Shown: positions 29,783 to 41,549 of the stretch, one piece after another | Numbering within the stretch: position 1 is the stretch's first letter | How the letters are laid out: each line of letters opens with the position of its first letter | Assembly (NCBI RefSeq): GCF_003258595.1 | Contig: NZ_QHHQ01000003.1 | Location: 372,001-436,000, forward strand | Length of the DNA: 64,000 nt | Source of the DNA: Acuticoccus sediminis | GTDB lineage: Bacteria > Pseudomonadota > Alphaproteobacteria > Rhizobiales > Amorphaceae | Direction of reading: 5' to 3' | Position numbers and translations under genes: made by a program | Notes under the pieces: generated by a model | The model's input: only the letters and a program-made list of their open reading frames with translations | Told to the model about the DNA's origin: nothing | The model's database searches: none

Positions 29783-32102
<2,320 letters not shown>

Positions 32103-32205
32103 TCAGCGGGACACCGGAGTGCCCCGACGCCGGACCAGGGGCGACGCGCGGCCCGATGGACACGCCGCGCCGACCTGGTTGTGATGTGGTTTGGTCCGTC
32201 GACGC

Positions 32206-32490
32206 TTACTCGGCCGCAGCCGGGACGTCGCCGGTCGCGCGCTGCGTGGTCACGGACACGAAGGTCCGGCCGAGGCGCTTGCGGAACGCGACGTAGCCTT
32301 CGGTCAGGGCGAACAGGGTGTGATCCTTGCCCATTCCGACGTTATCGCCAGCGTGCCAGCGCGTGCCACGCTGACGAACAATGATGTTGCCGGGTTCAAC
32401 GGCTTCACCGCCGAACTTCTTGAACCCGAGGCGTCGGCCCGCTGTATCACGACCGTTGCGTGAGGAGCCGCCAGCCTTCTTATGAGCCAT
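32206..32490 (-). CDS. rpmA: Ribosomal protein bL27
   Basis: 94 residues from ATG 32490. The N-terminus [20 protein letters not shown] reaches the peptidyl-transferase centre in the ribosome. The rest ([21 protein letters not shown]) is typical. 76 bases downstream of rplU; a 256-base spacer without a gene separates it from obgE. Confidence 0.98.
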   Translation of the reverse strand: MAHKKAGGSSRNGRDTAGRRLGFKKFGGEAVEPGNIIVRQRGTRWHAGDNVGMGKDHTLFALTEGYVAFRKRLGRTFVSVTTQRATGDVPAAAE

Positions 32491-32566
32491 GTCGATCTCT
32501 TGAACTAATTCGGGGCATCCGCCCCAGGACAACGAACGGAGCTCAAAACTCCGAACAATTTACGAC

Positions 32567-32884
32567 TCAGGCGCTCGCCTGGATGTCGGTGATACGCACC
32601 AGCGTCAGAGGCTGCCGATGGCCGTTGCGACGGCGCGAATTCTGCCGGCGGCGCTTCTTGAAGATGATGATCTTGCGGGCGCGCACATGGTCGACGATCT
32701 CCGCCTTCACCGACGCGCCCGAGACATGCGGTGCGCCGACGGAAAGACTGTCGCCGTCACCGACCATGAGGACGTCGTCGAACGAGATCGAGTCACCGGC
32801 CGAACCATCGACGGTTTCGACCTTCAGCTCGTCCCCAGGCGACACTTTGTACTGCTTGCCGCCGGTCTTGATTACCGCGAACAT
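32567..32884 (-). CDS. rplU: Ribosomal protein bL21
   Basis: 105 residues from ATG 32884. [18 protein letters not shown] and the basic C-terminus [21 protein letters not shown] identify bL21. First gene of the rplU-rpmA-obgE-proB-proA-nadD group. Confidence 0.98.
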   Translation of the reverse strand: MFAVIKTGGKQYKVSPGDELKVETVDGSAGDSISFDDVLMVGDGDSLSVGAPHVSGASVKAEIVDHVRARKIIIFKKRRRQNSRRRNGHRQPLTLVRITDIQASA

Positions 32885-32983
32885 ATTCCCTCTCGTTCGG
32901 CCCACGCCACGCGCAATTGCCCGCCCTGCTCTGCGTCGATTCTCGAGGCGCAGCGCATGCGGGAACTGGACTTAGGACGCGTG

Positions 32984-33012
32984 CATGTACGGCCTCGTCG
33001 CCCTTGCGTCAA
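32984..33012 (-). promoter_or_regulatory. Probable sigma-70 promoter of rplU
   Basis: On the minus strand, TTGACG (33012-33007), 17 bases, TACATG (32989-32984). Spacing is ideal; the -10 box is weak. The predicted leader before rplU is about 90 bases. Confidence 0.5.
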
Positions 33013-33075
33013 GCGGCGTGGGCTTATGATGGAGAAGTTTTGAAACCTCTCTATTCACTTTGTGTGACATTGCGA

Positions 33076-33840
33076 TCAAACGATGCGAACGCACGCGACC
33101 TCGCTCTCGAGCGCACGCAGAAGGCTCATCGCCGCGAGGCCGGACGAGCGGGGATTGCCGGGGAGCGGCGCTGCCTCGAACGTCGCCGAGAAGCGGCCGA
33201 ACGCCCCTTCCGCCTCGAGAGTGTGGGTGTTGGCGGCGACGCCGGGGTCGGCGATCAGGCGCACCGTCGTCGCCTCGAAGCCGATTCCGGCGAGGGCCAC
33301 TGTCGCCGCCACGTTGGCGTTCTTGGGGTAGGCGAGCGCCGCGTCCCGGGCGTTGCCCTCGAAATGGACGAGCGGCTCGGTGAGCGACTTGAGGCCGAAT
33401 CGCTCCGCCGGCGTTCCCGCCCAACCTGCCGGAGGCTTGCGGCCGGTGTAGCGGACGGCGGTCAGCCCACCGACCTTCGCGGCCGACAGGGTGTCGATGG
33501 CGCCGATCGCGCCGGCGGCGAGGATGATTCGCCCCCCGCCCCGCTCGGCCGCCGCGACGAGCGATTCGGCGAGCGCGGCGTCGGCGAAGGCCGCGGCCGA
33601 CAGCGTGAACACCCGGTGGCCGGCCTCGAGCAGCGCGGGGCCGTGGGCGCGCAGGCCGTCCATCCCGGCGCAGTCGGCGACGACGTCGGCGTCGACGTCG
33701 CGCGCGTCGCTCACCGCCGGGACATCGAGGGGGGCTTCCGCGCCGGGGCGCAGCAGCATCTGCGCCAGCGCGAGCGGCGGTTTCAGGTGTTCGGCGATAT
33801 ACTGCGCGATGGGCCCGCGGCCGATGATCGCCACCCTCAC
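33076..33840 (-). CDS. L-aspartate dehydrogenase (NadX-type)
   Basis: 254 residues. The Rossmann start MRVAIIGRGPIAQYIAEHL and the C-terminal KNANVAATVALAGIGFEATTVRLIADP match aspartate dehydrogenases, which oxidise L-aspartate to iminoaspartate and in some species feed NAD synthesis. No nadA or nadC lies beside it, so a role in NAD supply is only possible. Divergent from the binding-protein gene at 33925. Confidence 0.88.
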   Translation of the reverse strand: MRVAIIGRGPIAQYIAEHLKPPLALAQMLLRPGAEAPLDVPAVSDARDVDADVVADCAGMDGLRAHGPALLEAGHRVFTLSAAAFADAALAESLVAAAERGGGRIILAAGAIGAIDTLSAAKVGGLTAVRYTGRKPPAGWAGTPAERFGLKSLTEPLVHFEGNARDAALAYPKNANVAATVALAGIGFEATTVRLIADPGVAANTHTLEAEGAFGRFSATFEAAPLPGNPRSSGLAAMSLLRALESEVACVRIV

Positions 33841-33924
33841 GACACGGCCCTCCGGGGGTTGTCATGCAGCTTGCATGAAACCGTCCAACCGCCATGATGC
33901 GGCATAAGTTGGAGGAGAGAACGC

Positions 33925-34692
33925 ATGAAACGTATCCTTATCGCGATGACGGCCCTGGTGCTCGCGGGTCCCGTCGCCGCGCAGGACAAGATGCAGTTGA
34001 AGATCGGTACGGAAGGCGCCTACCCCCCGTTTAACTACTACGATTCAGACCGCAACCTCATCGGCTTCGACGTCGATATCGCCAAGGCCCTCTGCGAGGA
34101 GATGAACGCCGAGTGCACGTTCGTCGCCCAGGACTGGGACGGCATCATTCCGGCCCTGCGCGCCGGCAAGTTCGACGCGATCATCGCCTCCATGTCGATC
34201 ACGCCGGAGCGTGACGAGGTCGTCGACTTCACCAACAAGTACTACAACACGCCGCCGGCGATCGCCGTGCCGAAGGACTCGGACCTGACCGAGGCGACCC
34301 CCGAGGCGCTCGCCGACGTCATCATGGGTGCCCAGTCCTCCACCACCCACGCGAACTACGCCGCGAAGTACTTCCCCGACACGGAGCTCCGCCGCTACGG
34401 CACGCCCGAGGAGTACAAGCTCGACCTCGCCTCCGGCCGCATCGACGCCGCCATCGACGACGTGGTCGTCCTCTCCGACTGGCTGAAGAGCGAGGACGGC
34501 GACTGCTGCAAGATCCTCGCGACCCTGACGCCGGATCCGGAGATCAACGGTCAGGGCGCCGGCATCGCCGTGCGCGAGGGCGAGACCGAGCTCGTCGACA
34601 AGTTCAACAAGGCGATCACCGCCATCCGGGAGAACGGCAAGTACGCCGAGATCCAGGCGAAGTACTTCGACTTCGACGTCTACGGCGACTGA
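33925..34692 (+). CDS. Polar amino-acid ABC transporter substrate-binding protein (orphan)
   Basis: 255 residues with a Sec signal peptide (residues 1-19, VLAGPVAAQ) and SD GGAGGAGA. Family 3 solute-binding protein: GTEGAYPPFNYYDSD, GFDVDIAKALCEEM, QDWDGIIPALRAGKFDAIIASMSITPERDEVVDFTN are close to the lysine/arginine/ornithine or histidine binders. No permease or ATPase gene is adjacent, so it must share a transporter encoded elsewhere. Substrate unproven. Confidence 0.9.
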   Translation: MKRILIAMTALVLAGPVAAQDKMQLKIGTEGAYPPFNYYDSDRNLIGFDVDIAKALCEEMNAECTFVAQDWDGIIPALRAGKFDAIIASMSITPERDEVVDFTNKYYNTPPAIAVPKDSDLTEATPEALADVIMGAQSSTTHANYAAKYFPDTELRRYGTPEEYKLDLASGRIDAAIDDVVVLSDWLKSEDGDCCKILATLTPDPEINGQGAGIAVREGETELVDKFNKAITAIRENGKYAEIQAKYFDFDVYGD

Positions 34693-34713
34693 TGCCGCCC
34701 GCGTCCGCCGCGC

Positions 34714-36015
34714 TCAGCCGGCGGGCGCCTCCTTCGGGACCGGCGGGGCGTAGATCCGCGACAGGAACCACAGCAGCACCAGCGCCGGGATCGCGAACAG
34801 CGCCGTCGCGGTGAAGAAGCCCGACCAGCCGAGCGATTCGGCCAGCCAGCCCGACGAGGCGGCGAGCATCGTCCGCCCGAACGCCATCAGCGACGTCAGC
34901 AGCGCGTACTGCGTCGCCGTGAAGGCGAGGTTGCAGAGCGAGGAGAGGTACGCGACGAACGCGGCCGATCCCAACCCCCCGGTGAAATTATCTGCCCCGA
35001 CCGCGACGGCGAGCGCCGTCATGTCGTGGCCGCGCGTCGCGAGCCAGGCGAAGGTGAGGTTCGTCGCAGCCTGCAGGACGCCGCCGACGGCAAGCGCCGG
35101 GAGGATCCCGATGCGCGCCACCAGCGCCCCGCCGACGAAGACGCCGACCATCGTCATGACGACGCCGAACACCTTGGTGACGCTGGCGATCTCCACCCCG
35201 CTGAAGCCGAGGTCCACGTAGAACGGGTTCGCCATCGCGCCAGCGACCGAGTCGCCGTACTTGTAGAGCAGCACGAAGGCGAGGATCAGCACCCAGCCCT
35301 TGCGCGTCGCGAAGTCCTTCAGCGGGTCGAGCGTGGCGTGGCGCAGGAAGGCGAGCGGCTTGTCGGGCGGCGGCGGACGGCGGTTCAGCGGCTCGTCGGC
35401 GATCAGCGTGCCGGCGATGCCGACGAGGATCAGCCCCGCCATGATGGCGTAGACCCCGTCCCAGGTCATGAAGTCGGCGAGCGCCAGCGCGCCCGCGCCG
35501 GAGGCGAGCATGCCGACGCGGTAGCCAGCCTGTGTCATCGCCGCGCCGGCGCCCTGCTCGCTCTCGTCGAGGATCTCGATGCGGTAGGCGTCGACGACGA
35601 TGTCCTGTGTCGCGGAAAGGAAGGCCATCACCAGCGCCGCCATGGCGAGGAAGCCAAGGCCCTCGGGCGGCGCGGCCTGCCCCACCACCACGATGGAGAC
35701 CATCAGGAGAAGCTGCACCACCAGGAGCCACCCGCGCCGCAGGCCCAGCCAGCCGGTCACGTACGGCAGGCGTACATGGTCGAGGAGCGGCGCCCACAGG
35801 AACTTGAGGCTGTAGGGCGTGGCGACCGTCAGCAGCCCGCCGATGGCCGCGAGGCTGACGTCCGCCTCCCGCAGCCAGAAGGAGAGCGTCGAGAAGCCGA
35901 GCAGCAGCGGCAGCCCGCTGGAGAAGCCCATCAGGAAGATGACGAGCTGGCGGCGGCTCGTATAGACGGCGAGCGCGCTCCTCCAGCCGTCGCGGTGTGT
36001 CTCAGCGTCGGTCAT
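34714..36015 (-). CDS. ampG: AmpG-like MFS permease
   Basis: 433 residues with about 12 membrane segments. The N-terminus (FLMGFSSGLPLLLGFSTLSFWLREA) and TQDIVVDAYRIEILDESEQGAGAA are characteristic of AmpG, which imports anhydromuropeptides released in cell-wall recycling. The symbol is assigned on these motifs; other members of the family carry different loads. It converges with the binding-protein gene. Confidence 0.82.
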   Translation of the reverse strand: MTDAETHRDGWRSALAVYTSRRQLVIFLMGFSSGLPLLLGFSTLSFWLREADVSLAAIGGLLTVATPYSLKFLWAPLLDHVRLPYVTGWLGLRRGWLLVVQLLLMVSIVVVGQAAPPEGLGFLAMAALVMAFLSATQDIVVDAYRIEILDESEQGAGAAMTQAGYRVGMLASGAGALALADFMTWDGVYAIMAGLILVGIAGTLIADEPLNRRPPPPDKPLAFLRHATLDPLKDFATRKGWVLILAFVLLYKYGDSVAGAMANPFYVDLGFSGVEIASVTKVFGVVMTMVGVFVGGALVARIGILPALAVGGVLQAATNLTFAWLATRGHDMTALAVAVGADNFTGGLGSAAFVAYLSSLCNLAFTATQYALLTSLMAFGRTMLAASSGWLAESLGWSGFFTATALFAIPALVLLWFLSRIYAPPVPKEAPAG

Positions 36016-36094
36016 GCTCGCATGCTTCTACGTCCCGGGTTCCGGCCGCCAGCCGTCAGGCGCGCTCGTCCACCGTCCGCTGACCGGTCCGGTC

Positions 36095-37339
36095 TCAGGG
36101 GGCGAACGCGGTGTAGGGGATGAAGCGGACCGGCGTGCCGGGGGTGATCGAGACGCCGTCGTCCGGCAGCTCGACGAGCCCGTCTGACCAGGTGAGCCCG
36201 GTGACGAGGCCCGAACCCTCCGAGCGGAAAACCTCCGCCGCGCCGTCCGCGTCGATGCGGGCGCGCAGGTACTCCCGCCGCCCGCGCTTCTTGTTCTTGG
36301 CGAAGGCCGCCGGGACCATCCACCCGGCGGGAAGCCGCCAGTCGCCGCCCGCGAGGCGCCGGAACGCGGGCGCGGCGAAGACCAGAGTGCAGACGAAGGC
36401 CGCCACGGGATTGCCCGGCAGTCCGAACACCGGGACGCCGCGCCACATCGCCATCGCCAGCGGACGGCCCGGTTTCACCGCGATCCGCCATTCCGCGAAG
36501 CTGCCCTCGCGCGTCAGTAGCGCGGACACGTGGTCCTCGTCCCCCGTCGAGGCGCCGCCGGAGGTGAGTATGACGTCCGCCTCCGCCGCGCCGGCGTCGA
36601 GCCGGGCGCGAACCTCGTCCGGATCGTCGGCGGCGTGGCCGAGGTCGACCGGCACGAAACCCCACGCGGCGATCTGGGCGAGCAGCATCGGCCGGTTGGC
36701 GTCGTAGACCTGATGCGGCTCGGCGGGCGCGCCGGGCGGCAGGATCTCGTCCCCGGTGGACAGCACGGCCACCCGCAGCCGCTCGCGCACCGCCACCTCG
36801 CCGTGGCCGGCGGCGGCGAGGAGGGCGACGTCCTGCGGCCGGAGGCGGTGTCCGGCGGAGAGGATCGTCTGACCCGGCGTCATGTCCTCCCCGGCCCGGC
36901 GCGTATTGGCGCCCGCCTTCGGGAGGGCGACGAGTGTGACCGTCCCCTCACCCACCGTTGCGTCCTCCTGCATCACGACCGTGTCCACCCCCTCCGGGAG
37001 CGCGGCACCGGTCAGGATGCGCACCGCGGCGCCCGGCGGAACCACCCCGGCGAAGGGCTCGCCCGCGGCGGCGCGTCCGGCGAGGAGCCGCATCGTGCCG
37101 CTCGCCCCTTCTCGCGCGAAGCCGTAGCCGTCCACGGCGGAGTTGCTGGCGGCCGGGTTGGCGCGGCGCGCGGCGACGTCCTCGGCCAGAAAGCGCCCCG
37201 CTGCCGACGCGAGGTCCACCCGCTCGACGCCCGTCACCGGGGCGAGCCGTTCGCCCAGACGCGCCAAAGCCTCGTCCACCGGCGTCCAGTCGACACCGGG
37301 CGGCAGCGCGAAGCAGTCGTTGGGGAGGCGGCCGGTCAA
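36095..37339 (-). CDS. moeA: MoeA, molybdopterin molybdenumtransferase
   Basis: 414 residues from TTG 37339, whose TTGA overlaps the mobB stop; no ATG lies nearby. It inserts molybdate into adenylylated molybdopterin. Visible are NSAVDGYGFA, VRILTGAALPEGVDTVVMQED, STGDEILPPG, TSGGASTGDEDHV and VFGLPGNPVAAFVC. Last gene of fdhD-mobA-mobB-moeA. Confidence 0.94.
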   Translation of the reverse strand: MTGRLPNDCFALPPGVDWTPVDEALARLGERLAPVTGVERVDLASAAGRFLAEDVAARRANPAASNSAVDGYGFAREGASGTMRLLAGRAAAGEPFAGVVPPGAAVRILTGAALPEGVDTVVMQEDATVGEGTVTLVALPKAGANTRRAGEDMTPGQTILSAGHRLRPQDVALLAAAGHGEVAVRERLRVAVLSTGDEILPPGAPAEPHQVYDANRPMLLAQIAAWGFVPVDLGHAADDPDEVRARLDAGAAEADVILTSGGASTGDEDHVSALLTREGSFAEWRIAVKPGRPLAMAMWRGVPVFGLPGNPVAAFVCTLVFAAPAFRRLAGGDWRLPAGWMVPAAFAKNKKRGRREYLRARIDADGAAEVFRSEGSGLVTGLTWSDGLVELPDDGVSITPGTPVRFIPYTAFAP

Positions 37340-37836
37340 CGTCCGAGCCCCGTCTCGGCGAGGATGAGGTCGGCGATCCCCGCGACGTCGTCGAGCGACA
37401 GGACCGGGCGGCCCAGGTCGGGCAGCGCCGTGTCGGTGGCGATGGCACGCACGGTGGCGTCCTCGCGGGCGAGCAGCGTCCCGCCGCTCTCGGCGCGGTG
37501 CACCTCGAGCTTGTCGTGCCGGCTCCGCTTGAACCCCTCGACGATGACGAGGTCCACCGGCGTCATCCTTGCGAGGAGGCCGTCGAGCGGCGGCTCCTCC
37601 TCGTCCCCGAGCTCGTGCATCAGCGCCCAGCGGGTGGAGGACGCGAGCATCACTTCCCTGGCGCCCGCCGCGCGGTGACGCCAGGAATCGGTGCCCTCCT
37701 GGTCGACATCGACCCGGTGGTGGGCCCGCTTGATGGTCGAGACCGTCAGGCCGCGCGCGGTGATCTCCGTGACCAGGCGCTCGACCAGGGTCGTCTTGCC
37801 GGAGTTCTTCCAGCCCACAACGCCGAACACCTTCAC
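37336..37836 (-). CDS. mobB: MobB, GTP-binding accessory protein of molybdenum cofactor synthesis
   Basis: 166 residues from GTG 37836; GTGA overlaps the mobA stop. The P-loop GWKNSGKTTLVERLV, the KRAHH motif and DLVIVEGFKRSRHDKLEVHR identify MobB, a helper for dinucleotide addition to the cofactor. Overlaps on both sides point to coupled translation. Confidence 0.94.
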   Translation of the reverse strand: MKVFGVVGWKNSGKTTLVERLVTEITARGLTVSTIKRAHHRVDVDQEGTDSWRHRAAGAREVMLASSTRWALMHELGDEEEPPLDGLLARMTPVDLVIVEGFKRSRHDKLEVHRAESGGTLLAREDATVRAIATDTALPDLGRPVLSLDDVAGIADLILAETGLGR

Positions 37837-38405
37837 GCGACCATCGCCTCCGCCCTCGCCAGGTCCTCCGGGGTGTTGAGATTGAAGAACGGATCGCCGT
37901 CGAACATGGCGCTGACGGCGCCGTGCGCGTCGGTCCACAGGACGATCTTGCGCGTCCCGGCGGCAAGCGCCTCCCCGAGGTCCGCGGCGAGCGCCACCGA
38001 CCAGAGGCCGAACGTCGGGTGACGCCGTCCGTCCTCGCGGGTGGCGGCGAGGACGATGGGCGCACCCGTCGCATCCGCCTCGGCCGCGAGCCGGACGACA
38101 AGGTCCTCCGGGAAGAAGGGCGTATCCGCCGCGACGGTGACGACGTGGGAGGCGCCCTGCCCCGCCGCCCACTCCATCGCGGCGAGGATCCCGGCCAGCG
38201 GTCCCGGCCGGTCCGGCACGGTGTCGGCGATGACGGGGAGGTCCGTCGCGACACCGTCCGGGATGTCGTTCGCGTTGAGCGCCATGGCGCTGACCTGCGG
38301 GGCGAGACGCTCGACCACGTGGGACAGCACCGGGCGACCGCCGAGCGGCAGCAGCCACTTGTTGCCCCCGCCCATGCGGCGCGACAGCCCGCCGGCAAGG
38401 ATCAC
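37833..38405 (-). CDS. mobA: MobA, molybdenum cofactor guanylyltransferase
   Basis: At least 190 residues from GTG 38405. It adds GMP to molybdopterin, making the bis-MGD cofactor. The motif LAGGLSRRMGGGNKWLLPLGG and ADTPFFPEDLVVRL are typical. The GTG lies at the conserved GVILAGG position and has no room for an SD; in-frame codons read upstream into the fdhD end (INVPG), so the true start may be an earlier rare codon such as ATT 38420. Start uncertain. Confidence 0.9.
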   Translation of the reverse strand: MILAGGLSRRMGGGNKWLLPLGGRPVLSHVVERLAPQVSAMALNANDIPDGVATDLPVIADTVPDRPGPLAGILAAMEWAAGQGASHVVTVAADTPFFPEDLVVRLAAEADATGAPIVLAATREDGRRHPTFGLWSVALAADLGEALAAGTRKIVLWTDAHGAVSAMFDGDPFFNLNTPEDLARAEAMVA

Positions 38406-38415
38406 TCCTGGGACG

Positions 38416-39300
38416 TTAATCGCGGCCCCCCTTGCGGCGGTGCCGCGGATCTTCGGTCGCCACCTGGCGGATGTCGGCGTCCCGCGTCAGGCGATGCTCG
38501 CCGGAGACGCACATGAACCGCTCGCCCCGCATCCGGCCGATCAGCGTCAGCCCGACGTCCCGCGCGATCTCGACACCCCAGGCGGTGAAGCCGGAGCGAG
38601 AGGCGAGCACCGGGATCCCCATCAGCGCCGTCTTGATGACCATCTCCGAGGTGAGGCGGCCGGTGGTGTAGAGGATCTTGTCCGCCGCGCCCTCGCTCTT
38701 CGCCAGCATGTAGCCGGCGATCTTGTCCACCGCGTTGTGGCGGCCGACATCCTCCATGTAGACGAGCGGCACGTCCTGCCGGCACAGCACCGTGCCGTGG
38801 ATGGCGCCCGCCTCGAGGTAAAGGCTCGGCATCGTGTTGATGGTCCTGGCGAGCGCGTAGAGCCAGGAGGTGCGCACCTCGGTGTCCGGCAGGGTGAGGT
38901 TCTCCAGCCCCTCCATCATGTCGCCGAACACCGTGCCGACGGCGCAGCCGGACGTGCGCGTCTTCTTCGCCAGCTTGTCCTCGTAGTCGGTCGGCGAATC
39001 GGTGCGCACGACGACGGTCTCGAGCTCCTCGTCGAAATCGACGCCCGTCACCGTCTCGCCGGCGCGCAGCATCCCCTGGTTCCTGAGGAAGCCGAGGGCG
39101 AGGTACTCGGGATAGTCTCCGATCGTCATCGTGGTGACGATCTCGCGGCTGTTGAGGAAGATGGTGAGCGGCCGCTCCTCTACGACGCGGATCTCCTGCC
39201 GCGCGCCGGTCTGGTCCGTCGCCTCGATGGTGCGGGTCAGGCGCGTGTCGGCGGGGTCCGGCGCGATGACGAGGCCGGGCGCGGCGATCGTCTCGCTCAC
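38416..39300 (-). CDS. fdhD: FdhD, sulfur carrier for formate dehydrogenase maturation
   Basis: About 294 residues from GTG 39300; the frame is open to 39471 but lacks homology there. FdhD passes sulfur to the Mo-bisMGD cofactor of formate dehydrogenase. Typical segments are RPLTIFLNSREIVTTM, VYMEDVGRHNAVDKIAGY and YTTGRLTSEMVIKTA. The sulfur-carrier loop reads SGCAVGT, with one Cys where the E. coli protein has CGVC. No formate dehydrogenase gene is in the window. Divergent from tusA. Confidence 0.93.
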   Translation of the reverse strand: MSETIAAPGLVIAPDPADTRLTRTIEATDQTGARQEIRVVEERPLTIFLNSREIVTTMTIGDYPEYLALGFLRNQGMLRAGETVTGVDFDEELETVVVRTDSPTDYEDKLAKKTRTSGCAVGTVFGDMMEGLENLTLPDTEVRTSWLYALARTINTMPSLYLEAGAIHGTVLCRQDVPLVYMEDVGRHNAVDKIAGYMLAKSEGAADKILYTTGRLTSEMVIKTALMGIPVLASRSGFTAWGVEIARDVGLTLIGRMRGERFMCVSGEHRLTRDADIRQVATEDPRHRRKGGRD

Positions 39301-39452
39301 CGGTCCACCCGGTCCGGCCTCGCCCACGGGCGAAGGCGTGCATCCAAAGCCATGACGTGCTCCCTTCCGGATTGAGATATGAAGCGAACGCCCCCCGGGT
39401 GGCAACCGCCCCCACCGCCGCCGGGAGCGATGGTCGCAGGGAGATTGACGCG

Positions 39453-39692
39453 ATGGCCGAAACGCCCGCATTCGACGAGGACTGCGACACGCGCGGCCAA
39501 CGCTGCCCGCTGCCGGTGCTGAAGGCCCGAAAGCGGCTGAAGCCGATGGCGTCCGGCACCGTCCTGCGTCTCGTCAGCGACGACCCGCTCGCGCGGATCG
39601 ACGTTCCCAACTTCTGCCGGGAGGACGGGCATACCCTGATCGCCACCTCCGAGGCCGAAGGCACCCTCACCTTCTTCATCGCCAAGCCCTGA
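39453..39692 (+). CDS. tusA: TusA/SirA-like sulfur carrier
   Basis: 79 residues from ATG 39453. The motif DTRGQRCPLPVLKARKRLK carries the persulfide Cys. TusA proteins pass sulfur from cysteine desulfurases to tRNA modification or to molybdenum cofactor enzymes. It diverges from fdhD across a 152-base spacer, so a role in FdhD sulfur supply is a reasonable inference. Confidence 0.86.
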   Translation: MAETPAFDEDCDTRGQRCPLPVLKARKRLKPMASGTVLRLVSDDPLARIDVPNFCREDGHTLIATSEAEGTLTFFIAKP

Positions 39693-39700
39693 CGGGCCGC

Positions 39701-40561
39701 CTAGGTGGCGAGGACGACGATAATCCCGCAGACGGAGATCGCGACGCCGGCGGCGGTCATCACCGTCACCCGCCGCGAGCGGTGGATGATCCGGTCGAGC
39801 GCGAGGGTGAAGATCGGATAGGTCGCGACGATTGGCGCGACGACGGTGACCGGCCCCCGCGACAGGGCGTTGTAGAGGAGGAGGACCGCGACGCCGTTGG
39901 CGACGCCGACGACCATGTACCACCCCGCCGCCCGACCGAGCGTCACTCGCCGCGGCGCGAAGGCGAGGCGCACCGTGAGGAGCACCAGCGCCGAGACGCA
40001 GTAGCCGATGGTGACCGCCGCCATCGGGTCGGGCCAGCTCTCCATGCCGAACTTGATCGCCGGCTGGGTCGCCCCGCGCACCATCGCCGAGAGGATCGGC
40101 AGCGCCATGAAGATCAGCGCGGCGCGCGGCACGTTGCGCCACCGCTCCACCGCCAGCAGCGACAGCCCGCCGAAGATCGCGCAGACACCCACCATCTGCG
40201 ACAGGCGCGGCACGTCGCCGAACACGATCGCGGCGATCAGGATGGCGAAGAGTGGCGTCAGGTTCCCGAGCGCGCCGGTGAGGTTCGGGCCGTTGTGCCG
40301 GTTGCTGGCGAACGACAGCAGCGTCACCGCCGCCGGGAACAGCGCGCCCGTCGCGGCGAATACGGCCGCCCCCGGCATCGCCCAGGCGGACCAGTCCACC
40401 GTCAGCGGCGAGATGAGGAGGAAGAGCGCGGCGGACGTCGGCACGCTGATCGCCCCGCCGACCAGCGGTCCCGCGCCCCGCAGCGCGTAGGGGGCGAGCA
40501 CCAGCGCGAGCGCGAACGAGAACGCCGCCGCGACGGCGAGGAGCGCCAGAACCGGTTCCAC
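39701..40561 (-). CDS. EamA/DMT-family transporter
   Basis: 286 residues, about ten membrane segments in two EamA repeats (second begins near residue 150 with ALIFMALPILSAMV). Drug/metabolite exporters of this family often move amino acids or small metabolites. The start abuts the stop of the TSUP gene. Substrate unknown. Confidence 0.85.
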   Translation of the reverse strand: MEPVLALLAVAAAFSFALALVLAPYALRGAGPLVGGAISVPTSAALFLLISPLTVDWSAWAMPGAAVFAATGALFPAAVTLLSFASNRHNGPNLTGALGNLTPLFAILIAAIVFGDVPRLSQMVGVCAIFGGLSLLAVERWRNVPRAALIFMALPILSAMVRGATQPAIKFGMESWPDPMAAVTIGYCVSALVLLTVRLAFAPRRVTLGRAAGWYMVVGVANGVAVLLLYNALSRGPVTVVAPIVATYPIFTLALDRIIHRSRRVTVMTAAGVAISVCGIIVVLAT

Positions 40562-40562
40562 C

Positions 40563-41309
40563 CTACGCGAGCCCCTTCAGGATGAGCGCGGCCCCGGCCA
40601 CCGTCAGCACCACGAGGATGCCCCGGCGGAAGGTGCGTTCCGGCAGCCGGTGGCGCACCCTCGCGCCGAGCCGGACCCCGCCGACCGACAGCGCCACGCC
40701 CGCGAGCGACACCACCGCCGCCGGCACGGTCATCAGGCCGATGCGGGTGAGCGCCGTCGCCATCGCCGCGCTGGAGATCGTGAAGGAGAGGTTCATCACC
40801 TGGATCAGCATCGCCGGCGTCAGCTCCAGCGCCATCACGAACGGCGCGAGCGGCATGACCTGACTGCCGGTGAGCCCGTTCACCAGGCCCGTCGACAATC
40901 CGACTCCGGGGGCTAGCGGCCGCTCAAGGTGGGGCGGCAGACGCCAGTCGAGGCGGCGGAACGAGAAGGCGCACCAGGCGATCAGCGCGACGCCGAGCGC
41001 CGCCCCCGCCGTCGCCCCGTCCACCGACCCCAGCAGCGCCGCGCCGAGGAAGACGCCGACGGGCGCCAGGACGAGCATCAGCCAGAAGCGACGGATGGTC
41101 GGCAGGATCGGCCCGGTGCTGACGAGGAGCGTGAAGTTCGACGCCACCGATGGCGCGAGCACCAGCGGCAGCGCCGACTTGATGCCGATGACGAGCGCCA
41201 GCATCGGAATGCAGGAGGTGGCGTAGCCCAGTCCCGTCGCACCCTTGATGATGCCCGAGACGAAGAACGCGAGGCCGACGTAGGCGAGCGTCGGCGCATC
41301 GTAGTCCAT
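40563..41309 (-). CDS. TSUP (TauE/SafE) family anion exporter
   Basis: 248 residues from ATG 41309 (MDYDAPTLAYVGLAFFVSG). About eight membrane segments; the paired motifs GIIKGATGLGYA and GLVNGLTGSQVMPLAPFV are typical of the family, whose members are linked to sulfite, sulfoacetate or other anions. A spacer of 240 bases without a gene separates it from the MetE-like gene. Confidence 0.87.
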   Translation of the reverse strand: MDYDAPTLAYVGLAFFVSGIIKGATGLGYATSCIPMLALVIGIKSALPLVLAPSVASNFTLLVSTGPILPTIRRFWLMLVLAPVGVFLGAALLGSVDGATAGAALGVALIAWCAFSFRRLDWRLPPHLERPLAPGVGLSTGLVNGLTGSQVMPLAPFVMALELTPAMLIQVMNLSFTISSAAMATALTRIGLMTVPAAVVSLAGVALSVGGVRLGARVRHRLPERTFRRGILVVLTVAGAALILKGLA

Positions 41310-41549
41310 ACCGGCCCTTTCTGGTGTCCCGTCGCGGCCGGGGGCGCGTGTCCCTGAGGGGTGCCGCGATGGCTTCGGGCCGTGGTCGAGCCCCGACACG
41401 CAGCTGCGCGTCGGGAGCCATTGGCGCCGCCGGGCCCGGCGCCGTCAAGGCCGGCGCGGCCTCTCGTGCGACATGATCGCGCGGAGTCGCGCCCAGCGAG
41501 ACGATCGCGCCGCCGGACGGCGCGCCGGGCCCCCCGGAGGGGTCGCGGC

